Source of the DNA: Phil1 sp964487565
GTDB lineage: Bacteria > Bacillota > Clostridia > Christensenellales > CAG-138
Assembly: GCA_964487565.1 (NCBI GenBank)
Contig: CAZARN010000004.1
Location: 1-64,000 of the forward strand
Direction: 5' to 3'
Length of the DNA: 64,000 nt
The position numbers and the translations under genes were made by a program. The notes under the pieces are model-generated. The model saw only the letters and a list, made by a program, of their open reading frames with translations. It did not search any database and was not told the DNA's origin. Shown piece by piece: positions 15,767-24,204 of this stretch. Within the stretch, counting starts at the first letter, position 1, and each line of letters starts with the position of its first letter.

Positions 15767-17926
15767 ATGAAGAAGCTCATATGTTTCATCCTTGCGCTTG
15801 CCGTTGCGGCTTCGGCCGCGACCGTGACGGGATGCGGAAACAGCATCCGCGGAACGGGGGAGGAAGCCATTGCAAACTATCTCGAATACATACGCACAGG
15901 AGATTATGCCTCGGCATGGGATCTTCTCACCGTCGGTACGCGCAACGAGACGCAGGAGACAAAGTCAGGCAGGATAACGCAGCAGGAATTCATCGATAAA
16001 TATACGAGCATTTTCTCTGCGCTCAGGATAACCTCCGTCGAGTATTCGGATATTGCATGCTCCGGCGGCGACATACTCTGTTCCGGAACGTACCGCGCGA
16101 CATACCGCTCGGATTATACGGGCGATCTTGAAAACAGCTTCAAGATCGTTGCACGGAGGGAGGGCGGCGACTGGCGCGTGGAATGGTCGCCTTCGCTCAT
16201 CTTTCCCGAAATGCAGTGGGGCGACACCGTGCGCATTGCGACGCTTTCCGCGGCGCGCGGGGAGATAATCGCTGACGGTGAAGTGCTGGCGCAAACCGCG
16301 GGCGCGGTCTCCGTTTACGCGAACGTGGACATGATCGACAACGAAACGCTTTTTGTCGCACAGGTCGCGCGCCTTGTGGGCATGAGCGAGGAAAACGTGA
16401 CAAAAGCTCTCGGCAAGGCTTATGACGGCGTTGCCGTGATAAAGAAATTCTACTCTGACGGCCTTTCGGATTCGGTCAAGGAGCAGCTTCTCGACATTAA
16501 GGGCGTGGGCATAGACTACGGCAATTACGGCACGAACAGGGAATACCCTTACGGGGAAACGCTCGCCCATCTCATAGGTTATGTCGGCTCCGTGCCAAAC
16601 GAGAGCGAGGCAGCGCTCAAGACGGAGCTTGACGCCCTCAACGAGGGCCGAACGGAGCAGGACGGGCTGTATACGGCCGACTCGCGCGTGGGCAGGCTTG
16701 GCCTTGAAAAGCAATACGAAAAGGATCTGCGCGGCAAGGACGGAGAGCTTGTTTACATCTGCACCTCCGACGGCACGAACAGAAAAACGATAATGAAGCG
16801 GGACGCTTCGGACGGACTTGATATCGTGCTCACCATCGATATGGCGCTTCAGCAGCGCCTTGAAGAGGTCATGGATCTCGTGCTTTACGGGGACAGCACG
16901 GCGGGCGCCGTGGTGGTGCTCAATCCGAAAACGGGCGCGATACAGGCCATGTGCTCGTATCCGTCATATGACCTCAACCTTTTCACCCGCGGCATATCGG
17001 ACGGGGATTACAGCGCCATTTTGGACAACGCGGCAAAGCCGCTTATAAACCGCGTCACACAGGGCCTTTATCCGCCCGGCTCCACGATGAAGGTGTTCAC
17101 CGCGTCCTGCGCGCTCGATCTTTCCGTGCTCGACGAAAACTATGCCTTTGACGAATCGAAGATTAAGGACGATTACTGGACGCCTGATGAATACGGCGCA
17201 TGGATATGGACGCCGATAAAGCGCACGCATATAAAATATCCCATGGCAGGCGCGCTGACGATGCGCAAGGCCTTCATACATTCCGACAACATATATTTCG
17301 CAAACGCGGCGCTTATGACCGGATGGGATAATTTCATGAGCTATATGGAGAAGGTGGGATTCACAGAGACCGTCGATTTCGATATAGGCGTCGCCGCCCC
17401 GCAGCTTTACAATGAGGGCACGGAACAAAACTTCAAGCTCCTCGCGGACAGCGGATACGGTCAGGGCGAGATACTGGTCACGCCGCTTCAACTTGCGGCG
17501 ATGTTTTCGGCTTTCGCAAACAACGGGGATATAATGACGCCGTATGTCGTCAAGGGACTTTACAGGGAAAACGGCATACTCTTCGACGAGGTGACCGAAC
17601 ACGAGATAAGCGCATGGCGCACGGACGTCATCAGCGACGCCGCGATCGCGCTCATCACGCCGATGCTTGAGGACGTTGTTGATCCGGAACTCAACGGCAC
17701 GGGCAGAAACCTGAAGGTCAAGGGCTGCAAGGTGGCCGCGAAAACAGGCACGGCGGAGATCGGCGACAACAAGAGCCGCGAGATATCGTGGTTCGTAGGG
17801 TTTCGCGTGGGCGTCGGGGCGGAGGATGAACGCCTTGTGCTCGTCATGCTGGAGATACCCGCGCAGGAGGAGTACACGAGCCTGAAGTTCGAGATCGCCC
17901 GCGCTATGCTTAATATGGGGTCATGA
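15767..17926 (+). CDS. Class B penicillin-binding protein with NTF2-like N-terminal domain (PBP3/MecA architecture)
   Basis: The 719-residue D,D-transpeptidase crosslinks peptidoglycan on the outer face. The N-terminus is a lipoprotein-type signal (VTGC, C23). An NTF2-like domain (about 30-145), as in PBP2a/MecA and Bacillus PBP3, comes next. The dimerisation region and the transpeptidase domain follow, with the three catalytic motifs PPGSTMK, HSDN and KTGTA. ATG at 15767 has AAAGGAAT upstream. Proteins of this architecture often have low beta-lactam affinity, but resistance cannot be inferred from sequence. It is monocistronic. Confidence 0.94.
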   Translation: MKKLICFILALAVAASAATVTGCGNSIRGTGEEAIANYLEYIRTGDYASAWDLLTVGTRNETQETKSGRITQQEFIDKYTSIFSALRITSVEYSDIACSGGDILCSGTYRATYRSDYTGDLENSFKIVARREGGDWRVEWSPSLIFPEMQWGDTVRIATLSAARGEIIADGEVLAQTAGAVSVYANVDMIDNETLFVAQVARLVGMSEENVTKALGKAYDGVAVIKKFYSDGLSDSVKEQLLDIKGVGIDYGNYGTNREYPYGETLAHLIGYVGSVPNESEAALKTELDALNEGRTEQDGLYTADSRVGRLGLEKQYEKDLRGKDGELVYICTSDGTNRKTIMKRDASDGLDIVLTIDMALQQRLEEVMDLVLYGDSTAGAVVVLNPKTGAIQAMCSYPSYDLNLFTRGISDGDYSAILDNAAKPLINRVTQGLYPPGSTMKVFTASCALDLSVLDENYAFDESKIKDDYWTPDEYGAWIWTPIKRTHIKYPMAGALTMRKAFIHSDNIYFANAALMTGWDNFMSYMEKVGFTETVDFDIGVAAPQLYNEGTEQNFKLLADSGYGQGEILVTPLQLAAMFSAFANNGDIMTPYVVKGLYRENGILFDEVTEHEISAWRTDVISDAAIALITPMLEDVVDPELNGTGRNLKVKGCKVAAKTGTAEIGDNKSREISWFVGFRVGVGAEDERLVLVMLEIPAQEEYTSLKFEIARAMLNMGS

Positions 17927-17968
17927 CATAAAATATATGCCCGACAAGTGCTTTTTTGGGCGCATCTG

Positions 17969-17998
17969 TTTGACAACGCACATACCGTGGCGTAAAAT
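17969..17998 (+). promoter_or_regulatory. Promoter of the CoA-transferase/thiolase operon
   Basis: TTGACA (17969-17974) and TAAAAT (17993-17998) are 18 bases apart, immediately before a large inverted repeat. Confidence 0.68.
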
Positions 17999-18000
17999 TA

Positions 18001-18026
18001 TTGTATGTGGGTCTGCCCGCATACAA
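18001..18026 (+). repeat. 11-4-11 inverted repeat at the transcription start of the CoA-transferase operon
   Basis: TTGTATGTGGG (18001-18011) pairs with CCCGCATACAA (18016-18026), with one T-G pair. It begins 3 bases after the -10, so it is either a repressor operator at the start site or a hairpin at the extreme 5' end of the mRNA. Confidence 0.62.
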
Positions 18027-18075
18027 GCCATATATTGTGTCTTTCGACACGGACATCATTATAACGGAGGAATCT

Positions 18076-18765
18076 ATGAGAAACAAAGTAATCACCGCAC
18101 AGCAGGCTGCCGACCTTATACCGGACGGCGCTACAATCATGATGGGCGGCTTCGTCGGCTGCGGCAGCGCGCTCGATGTGATCGACGCCCTGTCAAAGAC
18201 CGGAAAAGGCCATTTCCACACGATCCACAACGATTCATCAATGCTCAACGGACCGGACGGCGATCCGTATTACAGCTGGGCTAAACTGATCCACAACGGT
18301 CAGATGGAAGCCTATATCGGCAGCCACCTCGGCACCAACCCGGAAGCCACACAGCTTTGGGCTGAGGGCAAGCTTCATGTCGACCTCGTTCCGCAGGGCA
18401 GCCTTGCGGAGATGATCCGCGCGGGCGGCGCGGGCCTCGGCGGCGTTATCACGCCCACCGGCATCGGCACGCTTGTGGAGGATAGCCCCCTCGTGCGCGG
18501 CAAGGTCAATTATGACGGCGTTGATTACCTTGTGATGAAGCCGCTCACGGCTGACGTCGCGCTCATCAACGCATATAAAGTGGACAAGGCGGGCAACTGC
18601 TGGTACAAGGGCAGCGCCCGCAACTTCAACCCCCTCATGGCGACCGCTGCGAAGATGGTCATCGTCGAGGCGGAGCACCTCGTGGAAGTCGGCGAGATCG
18701 AACCGGAAAACGTTGTGACGCCCGGTATCCTCGTCAATTACATCGTTGTCAGGGAGGCTAAATAA
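18076..18765 (+). CDS. atoD: Acetate/acetoacetate-type CoA-transferase, alpha subunit
   Basis: The 229-residue subunit A pairs with the next gene product to move CoA between acyl-CoA and a free acid such as acetate, butyrate or acetoacetate. The family I signature is visible as GATIMMGGFVGCGS (about 18-31), and the GSLAEMIRAGGAGLGGVITPTG segment is characteristic. ATG at 18076 has GGAGGAAT 5-7 bases upstream; the frame is open from 18001 but that start lies inside the promoter hairpin. Subunit B begins 2 bases after the stop. Confidence 0.94.
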   Translation: MRNKVITAQQAADLIPDGATIMMGGFVGCGSALDVIDALSKTGKGHFHTIHNDSSMLNGPDGDPYYSWAKLIHNGQMEAYIGSHLGTNPEATQLWAEGKLHVDLVPQGSLAEMIRAGGAGLGGVITPTGIGTLVEDSPLVRGKVNYDGVDYLVMKPLTADVALINAYKVDKAGNCWYKGSARNFNPLMATAAKMVIVEAEHLVEVGEIEPENVVTPGILVNYIVVREAK

Positions 18766-18767
18766 TC

Positions 18768-19445
18768 ATGGATAAGAGCAAGATCAAACCGTTTATCGCA
18801 AAGCGTGCCGCGCAGGAATTCACGGACGGCATGGTCGTCAACCTCGGCGTGGGCCTGCCCACGATGTGCACCTCATACCTGCCGGAAGGCGTTGAGATCA
18901 TCGTCCATGCGGAGCTTGGCATAGTCGGCCAGGGCCCTACCCCGGATGAAACCAATATCGACGCCATTCACGTTGTGGACGCTGGCGGTTTCCCGGCCAC
19001 AGTCATCAAGGGCGGCGCGTTCATGGACAGCGCTTCAAACTTCGCTCTCATCCGCGGCGGCCATGTGGACGCCGTGGTCCTCGGCGGACTTGAGGTCGAT
19101 CAGGAAGGGAGCCTTGCAAACTGGATAATCCCCGGCAAGCGTATGCCCGGCATGGGCGGAGCGATGGATCTTCTCGTCGGTGCGAAGAAAGTCATCGTCG
19201 CCATGGAGCATACCGCCAAGGGCAACCACAAGATCATCGAAAAGTGCAAGCTGCCCTGCACGGCGATCCATTGCGTTGATATGATAATCACCGAAATGGG
19301 CGTTATGTATGTGACCAAGAAGGGCATAGAGCTTGCCGAGTATAACCCCGAATACACGATCGATCAGATCCAGGCCGCCACCGGCGCGAAGCTCATTATC
19401 AGGGACAATCTGAAGCCCATGGATCTTGAAGGTTTTGAAGACTGA
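18768..19445 (+). CDS. atoA: Acetate/acetoacetate-type CoA-transferase, beta subunit
   Basis: The 225-residue subunit B carries the catalytic glutamate, E49 in HAELGIVG, which forms the CoA thioester intermediate. GVGLPTMC (about 27-34) and the GGFPATVIKGGAFMDSA region are typical of the family. It lies between the alpha subunit and a thiolase, so the operon should interconvert acetoacetyl-CoA and two acetyl-CoA and exchange CoA with free acids. This serves short-chain acid fermentation or acetoacetate use; direction cannot be decided from sequence. Confidence 0.94.
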   Translation: MDKSKIKPFIAKRAAQEFTDGMVVNLGVGLPTMCTSYLPEGVEIIVHAELGIVGQGPTPDETNIDAIHVVDAGGFPATVIKGGAFMDSASNFALIRGGHVDAVVLGGLEVDQEGSLANWIIPGKRMPGMGGAMDLLVGAKKVIVAMEHTAKGNHKIIEKCKLPCTAIHCVDMIITEMGVMYVTKKGIELAEYNPEYTIDQIQAATGAKLIIRDNLKPMDLEGFED

Positions 19446-19473
19446 AAAATAAACGCTGAAAAGGAGAACTATA

Positions 19474-20658
19474 ATGGCTAAAGAAATCGTATTGGCGGGC
19501 GCGTGCCGTACCGCGATCGGCAAATTCGGCGGTTCCCTTGCAAATACCCCCGCTGTGGATCTCGGCGCCCTTGTCATCAAGGAAGCCATCAAGCGCGCGG
19601 GCATAAAGCCCGAGGATGTTGATGAAGTGCTCATGGGCAACGTCCTTCAGGCGGCTCTGGGTCAGAGCCCTGCCCGTCAGGCTTCCGTCAAGGCCGGTAT
19701 CCCCGTGGAAGTTCCCGCCCTCACCGTCAATAACGTGTGCGGATCGGGCCTTAAGTGCGTGAACATGGCCGCTGCCATGATCGCCGCGGGCGAAGCGGAT
19801 GTTATGATCGCGGGCGGCATGGAAAACATGAGCCTTGCGCCGTATGCACTGCCCAACGCCCGTTTCGGTTACAGGATGAACGACGGCAAGGTCATCGACG
19901 TGATGGTCAACGACGGTCTTTGGGATGCCTTCAACAATTATCATATGGGCATCACCGCTGAGAACGTGGCTGAAAAGTTCGGCGTCACCCGCGAGATGCA
20001 GGATGAGTTCTCCGCCTCGAGCCAGCAGAAGTGGGGCAAAGCTCAGGCAGAAGGCAAGTTCGACGACGAGATCGTCCCTGTGATGGTCAAGGTCAAAAAA
20101 GATATGGTGGAGTTCAAGGTCGACGAGCAGCCCCGTCCGGATTCAACGGCGGATAAGCTTGCCGCACTCAAGCCCGCGTTCAAGAAGGACGGCGGTACCG
20201 TCACCGCGGGCAACGCCTCCGGTATCAACGACGGCGCGGCCGCAATAGTCGTGATGAGCGCCGAGAAGGCGAAAGAGCTTGGCGTGAAGCCCATGGCGAA
20301 GTGGGTCGTCGGCGCATCCGCCGGCGTTGATCCCGCCATCATGGGCATCGGCCCCGTGTACGCAACCCGCAAGGCCCTCAAGAAGGCCAATATGGATCTT
20401 TCCCAACTCGACCTGATCGAAGCCAACGAAGCGTTTGCCGCGCAGAGCGTGGCCGTTGCGCACGAGCTTGGGCTTGACATGTCCAAGGTCAACGTGAACG
20501 GCGGCGCAGTTGCCATCGGCCATCCTATCGGCGCTTCCGGCTGCCGCATCCTTGTCACGCTGCTTTACGAGCTGCAGCGCCGCGAAGCCAAATACGGCCT
20601 CGCCACGCTGTGCGTCGGCGGCGGCATGGGCGTTGCGACCATCGTCGAGAAGATATAA
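19474..20658 (+). CDS. atoB: Acetyl-CoA C-acetyltransferase (thiolase)
   Basis: The 394-residue thiolase condenses two acetyl-CoA to acetoacetyl-CoA or cleaves the product. The acyl-carrying cysteine is in NNVCGSGLKC (about 86-95), the active-site histidine in HPIGASG and the second cysteine in TLCVGGGMG near the C-terminus. Length and motifs are those of short-chain biosynthetic thiolases. AAAAGGAG precedes the ATG. It is the last gene of the three-gene operon, closed by a strong terminator. No hydroxybutyryl-CoA dehydrogenase or crotonase lies beside it. Confidence 0.96.
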   Translation: MAKEIVLAGACRTAIGKFGGSLANTPAVDLGALVIKEAIKRAGIKPEDVDEVLMGNVLQAALGQSPARQASVKAGIPVEVPALTVNNVCGSGLKCVNMAAAMIAAGEADVMIAGGMENMSLAPYALPNARFGYRMNDGKVIDVMVNDGLWDAFNNYHMGITAENVAEKFGVTREMQDEFSASSQQKWGKAQAEGKFDDEIVPVMVKVKKDMVEFKVDEQPRPDSTADKLAALKPAFKKDGGTVTAGNASGINDGAAAIVVMSAEKAKELGVKPMAKWVVGASAGVDPAIMGIGPVYATRKALKKANMDLSQLDLIEANEAFAAQSVAVAHELGLDMSKVNVNGGAVAIGHPIGASGCRILVTLLYELQRREAKYGLATLCVGGGMGVATIVEKI

Positions 20659-20676
20659 AGGTTTCGGAGCATCTGC

Positions 20677-20712
20677 AAAAGGGGCTGTCCGCAAAAGGAC
20701 AGCCCCTTTTTT
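20677..20712 (+). terminator. Strong, potentially bidirectional terminator after the thiolase gene
   Basis: A perfect 14-bp stem (20677-20690 with 20697-20710) with loop GCAAAA has T6 downstream and a matching A-run upstream. It could also end transcription of the convergent XRE regulator gene. Confidence 0.93.
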
Positions 20713-20782
20713 ATCCCACGCGCAACGGATGAACCGAAGAAATTGAAAAAGTAAACGCCGGTTCCGCGATCGATCGCGCCCG

Positions 20783-21331
20783 TCAGCGGTAATAGTTTAT
20801 TATGACCAACTCCAGCGGCGCGTCACCTGTATTGGCATAGCTGTGTTTCTTGTCCGAATGAAAGCTTAGCACGTCGCCCGCGTGCAAAACATGATCGCCG
20901 TCGTCGAGCGTGATCGTTAAGTCGCCTTTTATCACAAGGGTATACTCGTCTGTTCTTTCGCCGTGTCCCTGCGAGGTGTATACGCAGCCGGCAAAAACCG
21001 TCATGCGGAACAGCTCGAATATCCTGCCTGACGTATGATGATAGTAACAGCGCAGTTCGCCCTTGCCTTCGTCGAGCTGTTGCACCTGAACGTCGCTGCC
21101 GGATACAACGACGCCTCCGTCGACGTTTTTTTCAAGAAGCGCGGTATAGGGAACGCCGAGCGCGTCGGCGATTTTCCATACCGTATTCACCGACGGATTG
21201 CTTGCGCCCTTCTCGATCTGCGAAAGCATGACTTTGCTCACGGAGCATATTTCGGACAGCTTGCCGAGGCTTAGGTTGCGCTCAAGGCGTATCCTGCGCA
21301 GGTTGTCGCCGATGACGGCGGAAATATCCAT
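20783..21331 (-). CDS. XRE-family regulator with C-terminal cupin domain
   Basis: The 182-residue protein has an N-terminal helix-turn-helix (about 6-62, LGKLSEICSVSKVMLSQIEKG). A cupin domain (about 105-180) follows, with HSDKKHSYANTGD and GDVLSFHSDKKH residues resembling a ligand or metal site. Such HTH-cupin proteins sense small molecules. ATG at 21331 has AAGGAG upstream; two further ATGs at 21352 and 21358 are in frame but overlap that site. It is divergent from the MATE gene, with a 32-bp dyad in between, so it probably controls both. Confidence 0.9.
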   Translation of the reverse strand: MDISAVIGDNLRRIRLERNLSLGKLSEICSVSKVMLSQIEKGASNPSVNTVWKIADALGVPYTALLEKNVDGGVVVSGSDVQVQQLDEGKGELRCYYHHTSGRIFELFRMTVFAGCVYTSQGHGERTDEYTLVIKGDLTITLDDGDHVLHAGDVLSFHSDKKHSYANTGDAPLELVIINYYR

Positions 21332-21351
21332 GACGATCCACGCTCCTTGCA

Positions 21352-21404
21352 TTGACAAATATATTGTACAAACGTAATATATAATATGTTAATTATATAT
21401 AACG
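21352..21404 (+). promoter_or_regulatory. MATE promoter with a 32-bp near-perfect dyad (probable XRE operator)
   Basis: TTGACA (21352-21357) and TAATAT (21375-21380) are 17 bases apart. The dyad spans 21373-21404: a 13-base arm beginning CGTAATATATAAT, a 6-base centre ATGTTA, and an arm matching at 12 of 13 positions. It covers the -10 and start of the MATE gene and lies upstream of the divergent regulator. Confidence 0.66.
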
Positions 21405-21449
21405 ACGGTAAGATATATTATACGCCGCGTGGAGAGAAGGTCAAGCAGC

Positions 21450-22805
21450 ATGGAAGCGAAAGGGATCGCCGGAACGCAGTTGTTTACAAACGGTGATCTG
21501 AGGCGGCTGATCGTTCCGCTTTTTGTCGAGCAACTGCTCGTCGCCCTGGTCGGGATCGCGGATACGTTTATCGTGAGCTATGCAGGCGTGTCGGAGGTGT
21601 CCGGCGTGTCGCTGGTCAACTCGTTCAATACGGTCTTTATTTTCCTGTCCACAGCGCTTGCGACGGGCGGCGCGGTAATAATCAATCAATACATAGGCTC
21701 CGGGGAAAAAGCGCTCGCCGGCAGATCCGCAAGCCAACTCCTCACTTTTTCGATCGTGAGCTCGGTCGCTTTTTCGGCTGTGACACTCATATTCAACAGG
21801 CTGCTGCTGAAGCTGCTTTTCGGCAATGTGGATGACGACGTTATGGCGGCGTGCATAACATACCTTCGAATATCGGCATATTCGTTTCCGGCGCTCGCCG
21901 TGTATAACGCGGGCGCCGCGCTGTGCCGCAGCATAGGCAAAACGAGCGTGACGATGTATATTTCGGCATTTGCAAACATCGTGAATATCTTAGGCGACGT
22001 GACAGGCGTTTTTTATCTCCACGGCGGCGTTGAAGGCGTGGCTTATCCGTCGCTGATATCCCGCGCGATAATGGCGGCGGCGGTGAGCTTATATTGCATG
22101 AGCCGCAACAGGGAGATCGGATACAAGCTCAAAGACGTGCTGACATGGGATCGGCTGCTGCTCAAAAAGGTGCTGCACGTTGCGATACCAAACGGGATGG
22201 AAAACGGGATACATCAGCTTGTGAAGGTCGCGCTGAGCAGCATTGTGGCGCTTTTCGGAACATATCAGATCGCGGCAAACGGGGTCGCGCAAAGCATATG
22301 GTCGCTTGCGGCGCTCATGGGGCTTGCCATGGCACAGGTATATACCACGGTCATCGGTCAGTGCATGGGCGCGCGCAACATCGATGCGGCGAATCACTAT
22401 TTCAAAAAGCTGACCATGATAAGCTTTGTGCTTTCGGTGGTGTGGAACGGGCTGATTTTTGCTTTGACGCCGCTGTTCCTGAAAATATACTCGCTCAATG
22501 AGGAAACAAAAAGCATTGTGATGACCCTCGTGCTCATAAACAACGTGTTCAACGGCCTTGCATATGCTTTTGCCGGGCCTTTGGGCAACGGACTGAGGGC
22601 GGCGGGGGATATTCGCTTCACGATGATCGTATCCGTGACGCTGACCGTTTTTGCACGGCTGTTCTTCTCCGTGCTGTTCGGCATCCGGCTCAATATGGGC
22701 GTTATCGGCGTCGCATGGGGCATGAGCATAGATATCGTCATACGGGGCGTGATATTCCTTGCAAGATACAGGACGCAGAAGTGGACGAAATTCCGCTTGA
22801 TCTGA
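21450..22805 (+). CDS. MATE-family efflux transporter
   Basis: The 451-residue membrane protein has the twelve-helix, two-lobed pattern of MATE multidrug/metabolite exporters driven by Na+ or H+. The N-terminal lobe starts LIVPLFVEQLLVALVGIADTF (about 22-42), a canonical MATE helix 1, and its repeat begins near IPNGMENGIHQLVKVALSS (about 243-262). ATG at 21450 has GGAGAGAAGG upstream; the GTG at 21429 would include that site. The divergent XRE-cupin regulator suggests ligand-induced expression. The exported compound is unknown. Confidence 0.93.
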   Translation: MEAKGIAGTQLFTNGDLRRLIVPLFVEQLLVALVGIADTFIVSYAGVSEVSGVSLVNSFNTVFIFLSTALATGGAVIINQYIGSGEKALAGRSASQLLTFSIVSSVAFSAVTLIFNRLLLKLLFGNVDDDVMAACITYLRISAYSFPALAVYNAGAALCRSIGKTSVTMYISAFANIVNILGDVTGVFYLHGGVEGVAYPSLISRAIMAAAVSLYCMSRNREIGYKLKDVLTWDRLLLKKVLHVAIPNGMENGIHQLVKVALSSIVALFGTYQIAANGVAQSIWSLAALMGLAMAQVYTTVIGQCMGARNIDAANHYFKKLTMISFVLSVVWNGLIFALTPLFLKIYSLNEETKSIVMTLVLINNVFNGLAYAFAGPLGNGLRAAGDIRFTMIVSVTLTVFARLFFSVLFGIRLNMGVIGVAWGMSIDIVIRGVIFLARYRTQKWTKFRLI

Positions 22806-22850
22806 AAGGATAAAGGGCAAAAAACGCCGGGGATCAAAAACGGGCGCACG

Positions 22851-22879
22851 AAAAAAGGAGCCTCTATGAAGCTCCTTTT
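22851..22879 (-). terminator. Terminator of the SRP RNA gene
   Basis: AAAAGGAGC (22853-22861) and GCTCCTTTT (22871-22879) form the stem. On the minus strand it ends in T6 just after the RNA. Confidence 0.88.
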
Positions 22880-22880
22880 C

Positions 22881-23157
22881 AATGCCGCGCACCCGTTCTT
22901 CGGCCTGTGCGCCCTTCCGGGCGGAATGTGTGGCAGGCGGCTCCGGCCAGGCTGACCCGCGGCACATCGGCGAATCCGCTTAATGCTGCTTCCGTCAGGA
23001 CCTGACATGATTCACGGCCGCCGATTGCACAGGACCCGGCCATCAACGCTCCTTACCAACCCCGGACCCCACAAGAGCGGGCCTCGGAACGGGAATTGTA
23101 CCCTGCTGTAGCGGATTGCAGGTATAGGGCACCGCTAACTCCCCGTCTAGCGCGGCA
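22881..23157 (-). ncRNA. ffs: Signal recognition particle RNA, long Gram-positive type with Alu domain
   Basis: On the minus strand the conserved helix 8 tip GTCAGGTCCTGACGGAAGCA is present near 22990-23010; this is the Ffh-binding domain. The 5' part contains GGGGAGTTAGCGGTGCCCTA and TGCAATCCGCTACAGCAGGG, the Alu-domain signature of Bacillota scRNA. The ends (GCCGCG at 5', CGCGGC at 3') pair to close the molecule. Length is about 277 nt, close to Bacillus scRNA. The 5' end is set by the promoter and the 3' end by the terminator. The RNA works with Ffh and FtsY in co-translational membrane targeting. Confidence 0.95.
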
Positions 23158-23163
23158 TCAACT

Positions 23164-23192
23164 ATTGTACAGTCAAATCCGGCGCTTTGCAA
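23164..23192 (-). promoter_or_regulatory. SRP RNA promoter
   Basis: On the minus strand TTGCAA (23187-23192) and TACAAT (23164-23169) are 17 bases apart and place the start at about 23157. The promoter abuts the 3' end of the QueG-like gene. Confidence 0.7.
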
Positions 23193-23195
23193 GCA

Positions 23196-24095
23196 CTAAT
23201 CAAAGTACCGCCCGAGCGCCCAAGAAGCCGTTTGACGCACGGCGTCGTGATCCGAAGCAAGGCAAAGGCGTATTTCATCCTCGAAAAGGCGTTCGCGCGC
23301 GGCGAAAGCGATCGCTTCCGCACTCAGCTTGCCGCCGCCGGTCATATTGCGTCCGGCAAGGCCGCGCGCTTCCCCGGTGTCGCCGCCGATAAGGCGCAGC
23401 AGGTCGAACGCGCGCTCCACATCGGCGGGAGCGGTCACACACGGCACGTCCGCGTTCTTCGGGCAGACCGCCTGACAAACGTCGCAGCCGAGAAAGGCGG
23501 TCAGCTTTTCAAGCACGAAGGCCGGGTGGAGGGGCGTGTTCATGTGATAGCGCAGGCATCGCGTGACGTTGAGCCCGTCCTGACCGATCGCGCCCGCCGG
23601 GCAGGCGCGCATACACTCATGGCAGCCTTCGGGACAGCGCTGCCCTTCGATATCATATGAAAGCGGGGCGACGGCGTCCGTCGCCGCGGTGAAAAGCGAA
23701 ATGCGCGAACCCATGTCCTCAAGCGCCAAAAGGCCGTTTTTGCCCTGAACGCCGACGCGGTCAGCGACGGCGAGCGCGCGGGCGGGGAGCCAGACGGACT
23801 CCGCATATGCGCCGGTTCGGCGGAGATCTTCGCAAAAGGCGCGCGCCGCAAAATACGCCTCGTTCTCGGCGATGTAATACGGCAAAACCCGTGAATGCGA
23901 ATATGGCGCATACCGTTTCACAAGCAGCACGATGCAGCGCGCGCGTGGAAACGCGCGCGCCGTGTCGGGCATCATGCCGCACAGCGTATTCTGCCGCGCC
24001 GCCTGCTCCTGCCACAACGGAAGGGAGACCGGCGCAAGAAAATATGCTTTGGCAAAGCCGTGTTCCCGTGCAAGCGCTTCAATAAAATCGTACAT
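23196..24095 (-). CDS. QueG-like iron-sulfur protein (epoxyqueuosine reductase family)
   Basis: The 299-residue protein has a ferredoxin-like double cluster: CPEGCHECMRACPAG supplies one 4Fe-4S set, and CLRY with GCDVCQAVCPKN supplies the rest. The N-terminal part resembles the cobalamin-binding half of QueG, and the C-terminal SDHDAVRQTASWALG looks like the HEAT-type tail. QueG reduces epoxyqueuosine to queuosine in tRNA. This protein is shorter than usual (about 340-380) and the first cysteine spacing differs, so it may be a paralogue with another substrate. The ribosome binding site (GGAG two bases before the ATG) is poorly spaced. Confidence 0.75.
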   Translation of the reverse strand: MYDFIEALAREHGFAKAYFLAPVSLPLWQEQAARQNTLCGMMPDTARAFPRARCIVLLVKRYAPYSHSRVLPYYIAENEAYFAARAFCEDLRRTGAYAESVWLPARALAVADRVGVQGKNGLLALEDMGSRISLFTAATDAVAPLSYDIEGQRCPEGCHECMRACPAGAIGQDGLNVTRCLRYHMNTPLHPAFVLEKLTAFLGCDVCQAVCPKNADVPCVTAPADVERAFDLLRLIGGDTGEARGLAGRNMTGGGKLSAEAIAFAARERLFEDEIRLCLASDHDAVRQTASWALGRYFD

Positions 24096-24145
24096 GGCTC
24101 CATGATAGCCGCACGGTGAAAAAAAGTAAAGATTGACATGCGCGA

Positions 24146-24174
24146 TTGCGCGTCCGGCGGGAGGATGTTATACT
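24146..24174 (+). promoter_or_regulatory. Candidate promoter of the M20 amidohydrolase gene
   Basis: TTGCGC (24146-24151) and TATACT (24169-24174) are 17 bases apart. A consensus TTGACA at 24133-24138 is too far from this -10 to pair with it. Confidence 0.42.
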
Positions 24175-24204
24175 TTACAAAAATGCTCGGAACACGGAGG
24201 AAAT

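Noticed and set aside
24133..24138. TTGACA as -35 of the M20 amidohydrolase gene
   Set aside because: It lies 30 bases from the only good -10 (TATACT at 24169), too far; TTGCGC at 24146 fits the spacing better.
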